Of a stretch of 64,000 nucleotides of DNA, positions 40,201-52,800 are shown piece after piece (the first letter of the stretch is position 1; each line of letters begins with the position of its first letter). The DNA is from Dasyornis broadbenti (lineage: Eukaryota; Chordata; Aves; Passeriformes; Dasyornithidae). Below the pieces are notes generated by a model. It was not told the DNA's origin and ran no database searches. It saw nothing but the letters and a program-made list of their open reading frames with translations. The position numbers were made by a program, and so were the translations under genes. The stretch is taken from positions 251,700 through 315,699 of the forward strand of contig VZRN01000635.1 in assembly GCA_013397935.1 (NCBI GenBank), written 5' to 3'.

Positions 40201-40707
40201 GAGGTGGTGTGGCTTCAAACTAAGAGAGCAGGCTTAGATTGGATATTAGGATTAAATCTTTCCCTGTGAGGGTGGGAAGGCCCTGGCCCAGGGTGCCCAG
40301 AGAAGCTGTGGCTGCCCCTGGATCCCTGGCAGTGCCCAAGGCCAGGTTGGACACTGGGGCTTGGAGCAGCCCGGGATCATGGAAGTTGTCCCTTCCCATG
40401 GCAGGGGATGGGATGATCTTTAGGTCTTTTTCCAACCCAAACCACCCTATAATTCTGGTTACACTCTTTCCCCAAATCATCCAATTCCCGTGCCACATAC
40501 CTGCCAATAACCCAATATTTTGGATAACAAATCCCCAGACCCTGCACATGCTCCAGACCCAAGCCCACAGGTTTAGCTCACCCTCACGGCTGTGTCCACC
40601 CCTGCCGAGGCCAGGCGATTGATCCTCCCGTCTGCTCCATGCTGAAAGTCCAAGCTGTAAACCGGCTCCTTATTATGCCACACTATTTCACAGGTGATGA
40701 CCTTCAT
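31239..40707 (-). CDS. CHAF1B: Chromatin assembly factor 1 subunit B (CAF-1 p60), 13 coding exons, 567 aa
   Basis: WD40 subunit of CAF-1, which deposits H3-H4 behind replication forks with CHAF1A, RBBP4 and ASF1. Coding exons (high to low): 40707-40582, 39662-39530, 39397-39280, 38868-38765, 38018-37922, 36766-36682, 35730-35637, 34608-34539, 34444-34353, 33376-33214, 32982-32575, 31874-31783, 31360-31239. I traced GT/AG sites and phases; the joined exons give 1704 nt with one terminal stop (human 559 aa). It begins MKVITCEIVWHNKEPVY. Residues 1-390 are WD repeats, e.g. GHLEDVYDICW at 127-137 and NTAIMWDV at 151-158. The C-terminal third is low-complexity, with two ASF1-binding B-domain-like motifs, RRITLTTL (482-489) and RRINLISL (497-504), and a basic KRPR cluster (544-547). 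All introns look U2-type. It lies downstream of and co-oriented with MORC3. Confidence 0.96.
32298..32385 (-). mobile_element. CR1 tail fragment, reverse orientation
   Basis: atcacagaatattctgagct, then ggaagggacccacaagg: the reversed end of an avian CR1. It lies in the last part of CHAF1B, between exons 13 and 12. Confidence 0.7.
35215..35610 (+). mobile_element. CR1 LINE in CHAF1B intron 8, antisense to the gene
   Basis: Long sense CR1 (from ttgagggagctgggaaaggg to the tail ccatgaccttggagctcttt). Its 3' end is about 27 bp from the exon 8 donor (intron begins at 35636 on the minus strand). Confidence 0.9.
36797..37165 (-). mobile_element. CR1 LINE in CHAF1B intron 6, same strand as the gene
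   Basis: Reverse CR1 beginning at the tail gaatcatggaatggttcctg about 30 bp from the exon 7 acceptor (exon starts at 36766). Bases 36941-37163 match 19152-19374 with one mismatch. Confidence 0.9.
37510..37615 (-). mobile_element. CR1 3' tail fragment, reverse orientation
   Basis: aaaattacggaatggtttgg, then gttggaagggaccttaaaga and gggacaccttccactacccc. Lies in CHAF1B intron 6. Confidence 0.85.
39710..40016 (-). mobile_element. CR1 LINE in CHAF1B intron 2, same strand as the gene
   Basis: Reverse CR1 with ggccacatccagactcctcc and cacacagggactccagcacc, ending near gccccctcctgtcagg. A different subfamily from most copies here but the same as 45195-45540. Its tail is about 50 bp from the exon 3 acceptor. 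Confidence 0.85.
40225..40455 (+). mobile_element. CR1 LINE in CHAF1B intron 2, antisense to the gene
   Basis: Sense CR1 with tgaggggtgg-like and gcccagagaagctgtggctg blocks and a tail ending accctataattctgg. Confidence 0.88.
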
Positions 40708-40979
40708 GTTTCCTGGAGAAAACAGAACAAACCCTAAATCAATTCTTGTTTATGGCTCAGGCGGCCAAACTTTGTGGAGGCTTCTCAGGCACCGCTGGCA
40801 GAGCGCGGAATTGCACTGCAGACACTGACAGGATGCTTTGAGGAAGGTTGTTTCTAAAAGTCACGGGTTATTAAGGCTAAAGTTTCTGTTTGGGGACTGC
40901 ATGAGGAGGGTATCAAGCCCTGTGCATTGGTCTGAGAGTTGAGGGAAAAACTTTTTTGGGGTAACAACCCCGTCCGCAC

Positions 40980-41290
40980 CGCAAACAACAAGCGGGCACG
41001 GGCAAGCCCGGCGCGGGCAGGGGAAGGACAGAGGCGCCGCTGGCCGCTCCCGGAGCATGGGGAACCCCAAATTTCGCTGCCCAGACCTCAGGAACCCCGA
41101 GTCCCGCTCCCCACACCCCCAAAACCCCAAAGCCCGGTGCGATTCCCCCAACCCAGGCCGCCCCCCCGCCCTCACCTGCGGCTCCCGCGCGTTCCCGCCT
41201 TGCGCCGCCCCGCGCATGCGCGCGCCCGCCCCGCGCGCCGCCTCAGTAGCCCTCAGGGGCTGCCGGGGGGCGAAAAAACCCCGCAAAAAC
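40980..41290 (-). promoter_or_regulatory. CpG-rich CHAF1B promoter with an NRF1-type site
   Basis: CpG-dense block around CHAF1B exon 1, without a TATA box, as usual for a replication housekeeping gene. CGCGCATGCGCG at 41211-41222 fits the palindromic NRF1 consensus YGCGCAYGCGCR exactly. GC-rich runs flank it. It lies between CHAF1B exon 1 and the trinucleotide repeat upstream. Confidence 0.65.
41176..41265 (-). other. CHAF1B: CHAF1B non-coding exon 1 (5' UTR), upstream limit uncertain
   Basis: On the minus strand CGCAG is followed by GTGAGGGC, a strong splice donor (exon end 41176), inside CpG-rich sequence. The next exon starts at 40712 after a CAG acceptor and carries the ATG at 40707-40705 five bases later. 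The transcription start is not visible, so the upstream limit is a guess. Confidence 0.6.
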
Positions 41291-41469
41291 AGCAGAAAAA
41301 AAGCTACAATGAGAATAACCGACGCTCGCACCTCCTCAAAAGAGGGATTTGTTTCGTTTTTTGTTTCACAGGCATTGCTGTGCTCGACAAGTCTAAATGT
41401 AGAAAGGTCTTAAAGGGCAACGTGTCGCCAAACTTCCCGGTTTCAAATGCAAACATTTCGCCTTGAAAA

Positions 41470-41602
41470 CATATTATTATTAATAATAATAATGATAATA
41501 ATGATAATAACAATGATGGTGACGATGATGATAATAATAATAATTAATAATAATAATATGGTGGTGGTGATGATGGTGGTGATGATGATGATGATGATGA
41601 TG
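41470..41602. repeat. Compound trinucleotide repeat (TAA/TGA/TGG)n upstream of CHAF1B
   Basis: Runs of TAA, TGA, GATGAT and GGTGGT units between the CHAF1B promoter and the MORC3 3' end, about 200 bp upstream of CHAF1B exon 1. Confidence 0.92.
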
Positions 41603-42409
41603 CAGTGATTTCCTTTTCCCCCAGTTTGCCATGGTGGGAATGTTTGTCCGAATAGGTCACCCAGATCGGCTTCACCAGGCCTGGCACCTTCCTGCTCTTG
41701 CATCTGCACTTTTCCCATGGTCTGCACAGTGGGATCTTGTCCTGTGCTCTGCTAATTCCAAACCTTTCCCCTCTGTGCAGGCCTGGAATTAACAGCTTCC
41801 TATTTGTCAGTTGTGCCTGTCTTAGGTGAATTATCCTGTGGGAACTCCCTCCTTTGGCAGTATTTCAGACCATTTGTTGAATTCTTTAAGTGCTGATGTC
41901 CTCTCCTTGTCCATTTCTGTTGTGCTCAAACCCAGACCCCAGGGAGCCCCAATCCTGCTCCCCAGATCCCCACCCACGATCCTCTGGATGCAACCATCCA
42001 ACCCCTTTCTTATCCCTCTCTTTCCAGCTGAGGGAGGATGTGTATGGAAGGCAGGATCTTAAAATTATTTTTACTAAGTCAAGAGGAGGTCCATGCCAGC
42101 AGGAGCTGCCTTGGAAAGGCAGGATGGTGCAAGTCCTCGTGCCTGGTGAACTTCCACTCCTGCAGCAAAGGCAGGGAAGCACATCCACGTATCAACACCA
42201 GAACTTCCTAAAATTCAGCTCCATTCTGTTAACAGCCCCTGCTTTTTCCATATCCAGGACATTCCCATACCATTTCCATACTGGTGTGCCCAGTCCAACA
42301 CCAGACTGAGCCAGGCTTTCTTGTAACACCCAACACTTCAGCCATTCTGCACAGGGTTTATTTAGAAACAAAGACAAGTTGGGGTCCTGAAAACTCAGAT
42401 TTATATCTT

Positions 42410-42415
42410 TTTATT
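42410..42415 (-). terminator. Candidate distal MORC3 poly(A) signal
   Basis: AATAAA on the minus strand about 1.47 kb after the MORC3 stop; an alternative AATAAA is at 42857-42862. The intervening sequence is AT-rich and repeat-poor, as expected of a 3' UTR. Confidence 0.45.
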
Positions 42416-43882
42416 TTGTACAAAAAATACATTTTAACAAGTAAATAGAAACCATTTCCTTAAGTCCACCGTTGTCCAAAGTGTAAATGTACATTGTAAA
42501 TTTGCCATTTTTAATATAGACATGTGCTCTATTTTGCCAGTTGTCTACGAGAAATTCAGCTACAGTCTGATGAAACGTAATAAATAATGATTAAGAAATG
42601 GAAAAGCTACACACCAAGAAATGGGAAATATAAACTTTGCAAAATTCATACGTAGTTATATTACAGCCACCTCTTCCCAAATCAAACATTCAACTTCTCC
42701 TTTATAAAGTACAACAGTAGTGCATTCCCCTTATTGGCATAGAGAGATCTTTAACTGAAATACTGTCCATGGAAAGAATTCCACCGAACTACAACTAAAA
42801 GGGACACAAAGGGATTAAGTTAGGACAGTAGCAGTGCAAAAGCCAATAATATTGGCTTTATTAAAAAAAAATATATATATACTTCCTAAGAATGAACATA
42901 TTGAACACTAATTAAATTATTTTTCAAATTAATTTTTTATATTTAAAAGCAAGAACCCTTTTTCTGGATGGCTCTTTGGGCGAACAGTCACACCACAGAG
43001 GAAAAGATGGATTTGCTGTCATTGCCACCCAGTTTGTCATTAACAATGACTTGGAAAGAATCCCCAGCAACTGCCTGGGAATTTCTCTCAGTACCTTTGC
43101 TTCCAGGAGGTTTTCCCATGACCATGGAAAAATGGGAAGATTTAGAGCACAGAACTCTAAAAGGAGAGACGTGAAAAAGAGGAATTCCCTTATCTTGCCT
43201 ATAATAAAAAGTGTCTAAACCAGTTAAAGTTGAACATTTCAGCTCTAGCTCACTCTGTAGTTTACACCACAGATAAAGAAACATCCCTCCTTTTCCAAGT
43301 GCTTCCATCCCACTGGTCCATCACCAGTTTTCTGGATAAAACCCTTGAAGAAGCCTTCTTTTGGTAGTACCACACAAATATTACCCATATGGCCCAAATT
43401 CTCACCTACTACTTACATTTCTTTCCCATTAATGCAACACAGAACATTGCTGGGAGCAATGGAACAACACTGTGGGATACAACAACTCTGGGAAGGAAAT
43501 GAGGGAAGGTCTTTTTTTGCATTTCGAAGATATTCCACTACTTTAGAAGAGGAAATACTCACAGGTATTAATGCTTATATAAGATCCAAAGTCAACGAAA
43601 AGGTGTCTGTAGAAAAGTATTAACATTCCTAATAGTAAAAATATCTGCAAATTTAATTACAAATACATTTCCAAAGCAAAATCCTTAATTAAGTACATCA
43701 GGATCAGTCAGTATTGACAGTGTTCCTTGAAGAGGAAGTGAAGGGAACATCTAAACGTGGGGAATATTTACACTGAGAGATCCACCCATGTCAAATATAT
43801 AAAGTGAAGCAGCACTGTTTACAATCTGGAACCTAAAGGTTATAGTGGAAGAGCAATAAAACTCTGCTAAAACACTGAGATA
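42416..43882 (-). other. MORC3: MORC3 3' UTR (inferred)
   Basis: AT-rich, low in repeats, directly after the MORC3 stop codon at 43885-43883. Short open frames here do not resemble proteins. Confidence 0.5.
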
Positions 43883-46800
43883 CTAAGTACTGCTGATTTC
43901 ATGCATTTGTTCCACAACTTGCCCTAGGATTTCATCTACCACATCAATGTCATAATTCACTTGCTGCAGGTCCAGGTCGGGCATGATCGTGGCCAGAAGC
44001 TGTCCCACGTTCACTCGCAGAGAGCGGAGCTTCAGGCTGGGGAGAGAGAATTGCACAGGATTAGATGGAATTTTGTGTTCAGAGCTCTGCACCTAACAAA
44101 GCCGGACTGATAATCCAGACTGGAAAGGCTCCATGACTCCCACAAACCAACAAAAAACTGATGCAGGTAAAACTGCATCAAGGTTATTTCCAAATCTACC
44201 AGTTTTTCCAAGCTTCTCTTCAGCTCGAAGGCGAGTATTTCCTTAGTTTCAAACCAATACTAAACTGAATTAAAATCAGAAATATTTCTGAATAAGCACT
44301 GGTACAGTCCTTTATCCCACCTCACCTTTATTTCTCAAAGCAATATTAAATCCTGGTATTTTTATCCACTTAGAAGCCCAAACTACCACAGGAACCCACA
44401 GGAACAAAAGGAGAGAAAAAGAAGAGAGGAGAAGGCAAGAAGGAGCAGTTTGTCCAAAGAATTTAAAATATAAATAGGAAATAAGAGTTATAGTCCAGGC
44501 AAAAGGCTGTGCCTCCCCTTTTTCTGGTTTCTTTCCTGGCTGTCCTTGCTGTGTCCTCTTCCTGATCAAATAGCTTTGATATGAGCCATATCTCCATCAA
44601 CTGGTGGGGCAAGTTACTTGCAATTCCTGTTTTTGTTTGCTAATTCTTTCAGAAAACACAAGTCAGAGCTATAAGGAAAAATAAAATTAAATGCTGGCAG
44701 ATGACTTTTAACGTGGGTAAATCTTTTCTTTAAGGCTGGAAAGGGGCCTCTGGAAATTATCCAGCTCACTCTCCACTCTATGCCAGTGTCATTGCAGGGA
44801 GCCCAGAGCTGGATCCAACACCTCCTGGCTGGGCTGACAGTGCCCAGCGCCGGGGAGGAGTCACTTCCCCAGCCCGGGCTGGACCCCGGCCAGCCCAGCC
44901 CAGCCCAGCAGGCGCTGGTTTGTGCCACCAGCAGAGAGCACTGCCGGCTCACATTGCACTGCCACTGCGCCAGCGCCAGCGGGCACCTTCCTCCCGCTGC
45001 TTTCCTAGAAGTCTCCAGCTTCTTCTCCTGCCTGGGCTTCCCAGCTGCCCTTGTGGAATTTTCTGGGGGTTTTTCCAGCCTCTTTGTCCAATTTGTCAAA
45101 GTCCCTCAACAGCAGCTCTGCCCTCCCGAGTACCCTCTGATTTGGTGGAGTCATGAATTTATTGAGTTCATTTGGCTCTGTCATCCAGGCCATGAATCCC
45201 AGAAGAGACCACTGGGATAATCCAGTGCCACCAGCATCACCCCAATCCCTGTCCCCAGGGGCCACATCCAGACTCCTCCTGAGCACTCCCACACACAGGG
45301 ACTCCAGCACCTCCCTGGGCAGCTCATTCCAAGGCCTGACCGCTCTCCCAGGGAAATTTTCTTTCCCAATCTCCAACCTGAGCCTCCCCTGGTGCAATCT
45401 GAGGCCATTTCCTCTCCTCCTTTCCCTGCCCCTCCTGTCAGGAGCTGTGCAGAGCAGTGAGGGCCCCCCTGAGCCTCCTCTGCTCCACACTGAGCCCTTT
45501 CCCAGCTCCCTCAGCCACTCTTCCTAGGATGTGTTTTCCAGCCCCTGCCCAGCTCTGTTCCCTTTCCTGGACACGCTCCAGCCCCTCAAAGTCCTTTTAA
45601 AGTGACACAAAACTGAACACAGGACTTGAGGTGCAAAGGCCTTCTTCACTCCTGGCCTTGCTGCTAATCCCCAGTTTGCTCTCAGCACTCCCTGCTGATT
45701 GTCCTTAAATCCCTTTTCACTCATGAGGTTGCAGGTGGCTCCCAGGTAGATACATTCCCCAGGATTGAAGCTGAAGTGCCAGGACGGAGCTCTGGCTGTC
45801 CTAAATACGGGCATAACAACTGCCTTGTGCCAGGCATCAGGAATGTCAACTTTTAGAGATGCTACAAAGCCAGTTCCCTCTGAAATGCCTCTGATCTGAT
45901 CCCATGGATCAATTTGCTGAAATGGTCTCTTGATTGAGTCACCTTTCATTGCAAGTGATGCTTCCCTCCTTGGATTCTCCCCTGCGAGGGATCTCAGCTC
46001 ACTCTGCTTCAACCTGCTCTGGTTTGGTTTTTTTTTTTTTTGTGTGTGTGCTATTCCCAAGAGCTGTAACCTCTCCAGCTGGAAGTTTCAACCCTTGTTT
46101 AATTCCAAGATACACCCTGGACCCTGATTCCACAGGCTTTGCCTGCAGCAAGGAGTTCTTAGAGGAAAGTTTCAAACCCAGCCTCTTTTCAGTTAACTCA
46201 AGAAAGAAAAACAGACTCTCACTGTGAAGTTCATTACACAGCATAAAATAATGATCACCCTCTTTCCTGCCTCCTTTTTCTCTCCTTGGTCTGCAAGTTG
46301 TGTTTAGAAGTGATACAACATTTTGGATATTTTAAGAAGTAGCAGTATGACATTCTGCTGTGCAATGGCCAACCCTGCTCACACAAATAAATCATAAATC
46401 ACATACATTGATTATAAAAATCACATTCATTTGATAAAAAAAAAATCATTAGTTAGGAGTCACAAAAGGCAGTAGAAAGGAATTCCAAGCATCACATTTT
46501 ATTATACAATTATCAAACAGAACCTTCATCAAAACATTTCAAATACAACAACCAAGCAAAAATCTTGCTTGAAAATAACATCTAGAAAGAACAAAACTGA
46601 TACCTTTCTCCATCAGAAAAGTTTACAGAGTCTTCTACATTACTGGTGGTAGAACCATTTGCATGTGCTACCGCCTGTGGGATTGAAGCTTTTAACTGTG
46701 CCAGCTCTGCCTTGAGCTCTTCACACTGACAGGCCATTTGATTCTTCTCCGCTTCTAGCACTTCAATCTGGCAATCAAAATAAAAACAGAGCTGTAAAAA

Positions 46801-49800
46801 CTCTGCAACACATTGTGTATTAGAAGTGCTATCAAACAGGGAGTAAAAAATTGACATAATTTACGTGATACAAGGGACGAAAGTGCTTTAAGAGCCTTAC
46901 CTCACTTTTGTATTTGTCTCTCTCAATGGTGCACTTGTCCAGCTGCCTGAAAACTTCATCCAGCTGCACAGCAATCTCATCCACCTCACTCCTGCTCTCC
47001 CCATCAGCACATTTGCTGCACTCAGTCTTTAGGTTCTGCAGGGTGCTGCACTGCTCCTTGAGCGTTGCTATTTCCCCCAAGGCCTGTTCATAGAGAGCTG
47101 TCACCTCTGCCAAACTCCTCCCTTGAGCATCTCCTTCTCCAGAGGAGGGAATTGTCTCCGTTGCCTGATGGCACATTTCCTTTTTTACATATTTATTATT
47201 CATTTCCAAAAGCTGCTGTTCCAGTGTTTCCACTTGTTTGGTTAACGCTTCGCATCTGCTTTGGTACATTTCTTTTTCTCTGTTCAATAACTGCAGCTGA
47301 TTTTTCAGTTCATTTTCCATCTCTACAGATGTCTCAGGAACGCCATTCACCTTGTGCTGCTCCCCTTCCATCCCTGCTCCAGGAATCTGCACTGGGATAT
47401 CTTCCACCTCTTCCTTTTTAACCACCACGCTTGGGAGCTCTGTCTGTGTTGCTGAGCTCAGCTGTTCGCACTTTGCCTCTGAAGTGGTTGCACTGCAAGG
47501 TTCCCCCGTGGGAGCGTTTTCCTTCTGCTTCTCCTCCTGCTCCAAGCTGATACATTCAGTTTTTACCACAGGAACATCAGGATCTGCTGAAGGCTTTGGA
47601 GTGCTGCTCTCCTCTAAAATGATGACATCTTCATCATCATCTTCCTCGTGGTTGTTGAATGTTCTGTCACTGAGCCGAGGTGTCTTCAGGGACACAGGCG
47701 TCGCACAACTCTGTGTCCTCCTTTTGAGACTGAGGAGGAAAATATTAAAATAATCAGTTTATTGCTCAAATGCTGCCACATCATTTGTTTCCAACCATAT
47801 TTAGTGTTTCTCTAAGCACTGTTCAAAAATTACCACTCCAGAACTAGAAAATGATGTCCCCCTGCAGGGGATTTTAATTTGGGTAGCCAGAATAAATTCC
47901 TGTAAAAACAAGTGCCTGCCATCCACACACTCCCACATTATTCTGAAACAGACTCAGTATTCCCAGGAACATCCCCACAGAGCTTCAGGAAAACAAAGCC
48001 TGAGTGGAGTGTGGATAACACAAACTCTGTTCCTAAGCACACAAATCACTGACAAAGTTCTTTGTAGTTTTTTTTTTTTTGCATTCACTTTTGTACTTCA
48101 CAAAGTCTCCAGGTACCTTTAACCTGGAGCTTCCCATGCTCCCAGAATTATCACAGGAATTTTGGCAGCTGAAGCTGCCCCAAACACCATCATTTTCATT
48201 AACAAGTTACTAACTTTAGAAATAAACAGGAATCTGCTTTGTACAGGTCCACTCACCTGCTGTCAGCATCCAAATGAGGGGAAGACACTTTAATTAAAAT
48301 AGGCAGAGATCTTCTAACAGAAGCATCTGATGATTTTGGTAAAAGTAACCTTGGAACAGCTTCCTTTGCATTCAGAGCTGAGAATGTTTTGAAGTCTTTA
48401 CTTGAAGAAACAGATGTTTTTAAAAATATTTCATTATTGATCTATAAAACAATGTAAGTTAAGAATGGAAATAAACAGATATTAGTAGATTCTTCAGGAG
48501 AGTTTTAAGCAGATTTAACTACATTGGAACACCTAAAATTCTGACACTTATACATCCAAGTACCTCCTTGAACCCAGGCTCAGGATTTTGGGATAAGAAA
48601 GGCTGGCCAGACTATTGCAAATCCCAGTTTTCCATTTGAAAGTGCTGTGCAAAATCCCAGGCAAGAGCTTTTCCCAAGCTGTGTCTCTGGAGTTTGCCCA
48701 TCAGACACAAACTCCAGGACAGACATTCCTGGGAAAGCTGCTCAGGATTCAGTCCGTTTGTCCAAAAGAAGCAATGACTTTACTTTTAGAGATTATTTTT
48801 GTACTGGGGGAGGTGTTATGGTAGAGAAACAACACAATTAAGTAGGTTAAAACAGCACATGCAGCATCTCTTCTCCAGAAATGATCTTAGGTCAAAAATT
48901 TACTTTGAACGGAACTGAAACTAAATCGCACTTAGAAAATTTGATTCTGAATTTGAGTGTCCCCTTGCACAAGTGGAGCTACTCCACCTCTGTCCATCCC
49001 CACCCCCATCCCACTTTCAAGGGCATCTTTACTCCCATATCCTTATCTCATCCCTCTCCAACAAATGCCCTTTCAAGAATTGGGTGTCATGCCATAAAAA
49101 GAGCCTGGAGTGACTGACATCTCTTCTAGTGCTGGTGAGAGGCCTTTGTCCCTCTCCAGTTCTTTTCTCAGTGCTATGGAGGAAGCAACGGTGGATTTTC
49201 CACCACTGGGCAGCAAAACCAGGGGATCTGGGGTTTCCTCATGGCGAGCAAATCCTGCAGAGCCCTCAGAGTGAACCAGGATGTTACAGCAGACACCTCT
49301 ACCCAGGACAGTCTCCTGTCAGCTTCAGGAGTTACCTGGTGGCTGTACTCCAGTCGCTTCTTCAGTTTTTCCCTGTCCCTGAACAGCAGCAAGGAAAAAA
49401 CACAAATTAAAATCTTAGATTCACACTGTTCATTCGTTATCAAAACAAAATCTAAGATCTAAAAGCAAACATAACACTCCTCATCTCAGCTAGATAGAAT
49501 AATCAGAGAATTCCTGTTATTGAATGAAAATTTCCTCAGGAACCCAGAAGCTTGTATAGCCTAAAGTTAGCTTAACTTCAAACAAGCTCCCTCTCGGATT
49601 ATTTATTTTTAAAATATTGAAACAATCCAAACTCCCACTTCTAGAACACGAGCCAACATTACAATCACCCAAATCCGTTTCTCCCAAACACCTTAGCTAA
49701 GAACTCATATTCTTAAATAAATGTATTGAGCTTTTCAACTTTTCAGCCACATTGAGCTGCTTCAAAGTCAGTTACACATAAGTCACAGTTACACATTCCA

Positions 49801-52800
49801 AACTGCTCCCACGCTGCCAATTCCTACGGAACAACATCCCCCCAGGAGCTGGACTTTAACCCCAACTGCTGCACTGCTCTCCTTGGTAGTTTTTGGTGTT
49901 GAGCCCCTTGTAAGAGTCTGCAGAACTCACTTTTTCTTGTAGGTTTTCTCGTACGTCGGATGTATTAAATCGTCGTCCTCCGGTTCTTCTGGCACGTTAC
50001 AATTCCTGAGGGAAGGAAGGGGACACGAGAAAACCCACAACAGAAAGAGCTGAACATCCCTGCTGCTAGCAGGAGATCAATAAGGACTGGGAGACGTCCC
50101 CTGGCCTGTGGCATTACCGGAATTGCGGGTCAGGGTTGAGGGAGCAGTACCACTTCTCCGGCAAGTGCTCGATTCCGTCCGGGAGCTTCCGCCACTTCAG
50201 GCACGCGTCACACTGCACCCACGTCTGGTCAGGCTGTTTCCTGGGATAAAAACCAAAAATCAATCAGGGTTTGCACATGAAGGAGTGTTCTCATGTCAGA
50301 TAAAGCAGTGACAGTGTGTTCAGCTCTCTGCTGTCACAGTGGGACTCACTGGATCTCCTCGACGGGCAGAGCCATGGGATATTCCTCGTTTTTCTTGGTT
50401 TTCATCTCATTCCAGTAATCGTTGAGCTTTTCCCCCAGTGCTGCTATTGTGAGTCTACAAAGAAAAGAATTTAAAAGACCACCTTGAATAATTCAGTTCT
50501 AGCACTGAAAGAACCTTTATAAACTCCAACGACAGAATAAATGCATGAACCACTTTAATATTTCTAATTGCACCACAGTGGGAAAAAAGCTTTTCTAAAA
50601 GCTTTTCCTTTAATAAAAGGGTTGTTTTATCTAGAAATGAGGAGTTGTGTAAAGTCATGTCTGCCAGCAAAGGAATTCCTGGAAACACGAGTCAGAGCAC
50701 AAAGACTGAAACCAAGAGAGCTCAGCTCTGAAATGCTGTTCATGCACAGAGCAAACCCTGCAGGTGCTTCACCAGTTCAGCCTCAGAGAATTGACAAAAG
50801 CACAAAACCAATCCAGCACCTCACTATTTTTGGCTGTTCCCCTCATGCCAAGTTCATGGCTCCTCTAAGCTGATGTCCAACTTTACAACAAGGAGAAAAC
50901 AAATACTTGATCACTTTAATGTGATATAAAGTCTACACTCTGCTGAAAGGAGCAGCCCAGTCTCACCCAGGCTGATTTTTAGCTTTGTTTCCTGCTCAGG
51001 GCTCAGGGTGCAGCTCAGGGACTGCCAGAGCTGGCCCACACAGGAGGGAGAGCTGAGGAACAACAACAAGAAGCGCCAGAGGTGAGCTGGAGGTGAGGAC
51101 AGCCTCCTGTCAGCCTGAGGAATTCACCTCTGAGCAATCAGAGGATGAGTAACCAGGCCCAGCCCTCCCTGGCTGGTCTCAACACCTGGCACCACCCCGG
51201 GCCTCGACCCAACATAAATGTTTGTGCAGCGAAATCTTGTGACTCAGAGTTTGGATCCAGGTCACCTCTGAACCCTGGGCAGGCGGCGCTGAGCCAGGAA
51301 AAGGAGGCAGCAGAAGGGCAGAAATGAGCAGTGAGACACGGATGGGATCACATTCCAAATCCCACCCCTCTTCGGGAGAGGGAAGAAGTGCAGGGCACCT
51401 CACAGCAACCATGGAATTACAACATCAAATTCACATTTTTTGTTTTGGGCTGGAAAGTCATCTTTTGACAGCCTGGAGCACTCCTGGCGGAAAAACCTTT
51501 CTAGAAGATTTTTCATGTGTGGTGTCACTGTGCTCACATTCCACATGTGGGGGGGAGATGGCTTGGGGTAAAATTAGAGAAAATTGGGAAGTTTCATTCC
51601 CATTATAACAGAAGCTGTAACCGTACTGAAAGTAGAGGGTGAAATGCACTTGCTGCTTCCTGGATGGAATGCAGGGAATCTGTTCCTGGATGATAAACAC
51701 AGCAACCTTAACACATACGGAGAGGGATGAGGGCGGAGCAGAGCGGATACACCACAGCCAGGATCTGCTGGAATCCCTGCAGGAATGGGAACTCCATGGG
51801 ACCGGGAGCTGATAAACCACAGAGCAGCCAAGAAAGGAAAAGCTGTTTTGCTGCTGAAGGAGCAGCTGGGGTGAAATTGCTCTCCTCAGATGAACTTGGC
51901 TCATTATTATAATTTAATTGTAAGATTAACTCATACCTCCATCCCAAAATTATGTCCAGGAATGACTGGACATGGCACTCAAAGGTTGGACTGGATGATC
52001 CTGGAGGTGTTTTCCAGCCTTAATGATCCTGTGATTCTCCCCACAACTGGATAATGATTTAAATACATTTTTGACAAACTGGCTGGGCACCAAGTTCCCG
52101 GATTTCCTGGGGTGCTGACAGACAAATCAAACCCAAGGGATTGAGGAAACCCCCCTTTCATGAAAAGTGTTCTAAAAACATCAACAAATGGAAAACATTC
52201 CCTGCTCTCTTTGCCTGCTGAGGGCATTCCCAATTCCTGCCCCTCTGCCAAGGGAACTGTTGATGCCACACCCAGGAAATGGTTCAGGATCACCAACATC
52301 CCCAAGTCAATGCCCTAAATTTCCATATCCTCACTAAAAGCACATGGAAAGTGCCTCCCCCAAAGCAGCCATAAAAGAACATCCAGGGAAAAACCGCCTG
52401 ATGGGGTAGGAAGTGATGGGAACAAGCCTCGCACAGATATGGACATGAGGAGTAGGAAAATGTTTATAAGGAAAGGGAAGGAGGCAAACAAAGAGGGGGC
52501 AGACAAAAAAGGGGCTAAAAGGAGCTTTTGCATTTTAACCATAAACTTTTGTTCTTCCTATTCAAAGAAGCAGCTTTATCAAGTATTTCCTAATAAATGA
52601 CAGTCTTGGATAGCAAATGCAGAGGAAAATACCTGTATTCATTGGTGTAGTCAAAATCTTGTTTGTTGTGAGTTGGTTTTAGGAAGTTGCATTCAATAAT
52701 CCCAACAACACCCACACCCATGTTGTTTGCCTGCAAGGAATTAAGGTTTATCAGGAAAACCAGCAAATATTCCATGCCAATATTGCAAGAGTTTGCTGGA

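Noticed and set aside
45524..46060. Possible LINE reverse transcriptase remnant on the minus strand
   Set aside because: Only one short motif-like stretch (IPDAWHKAVVMPVF); the distance from the CR1 3' end does not fit and no catalytic YADD-type motif was seen.
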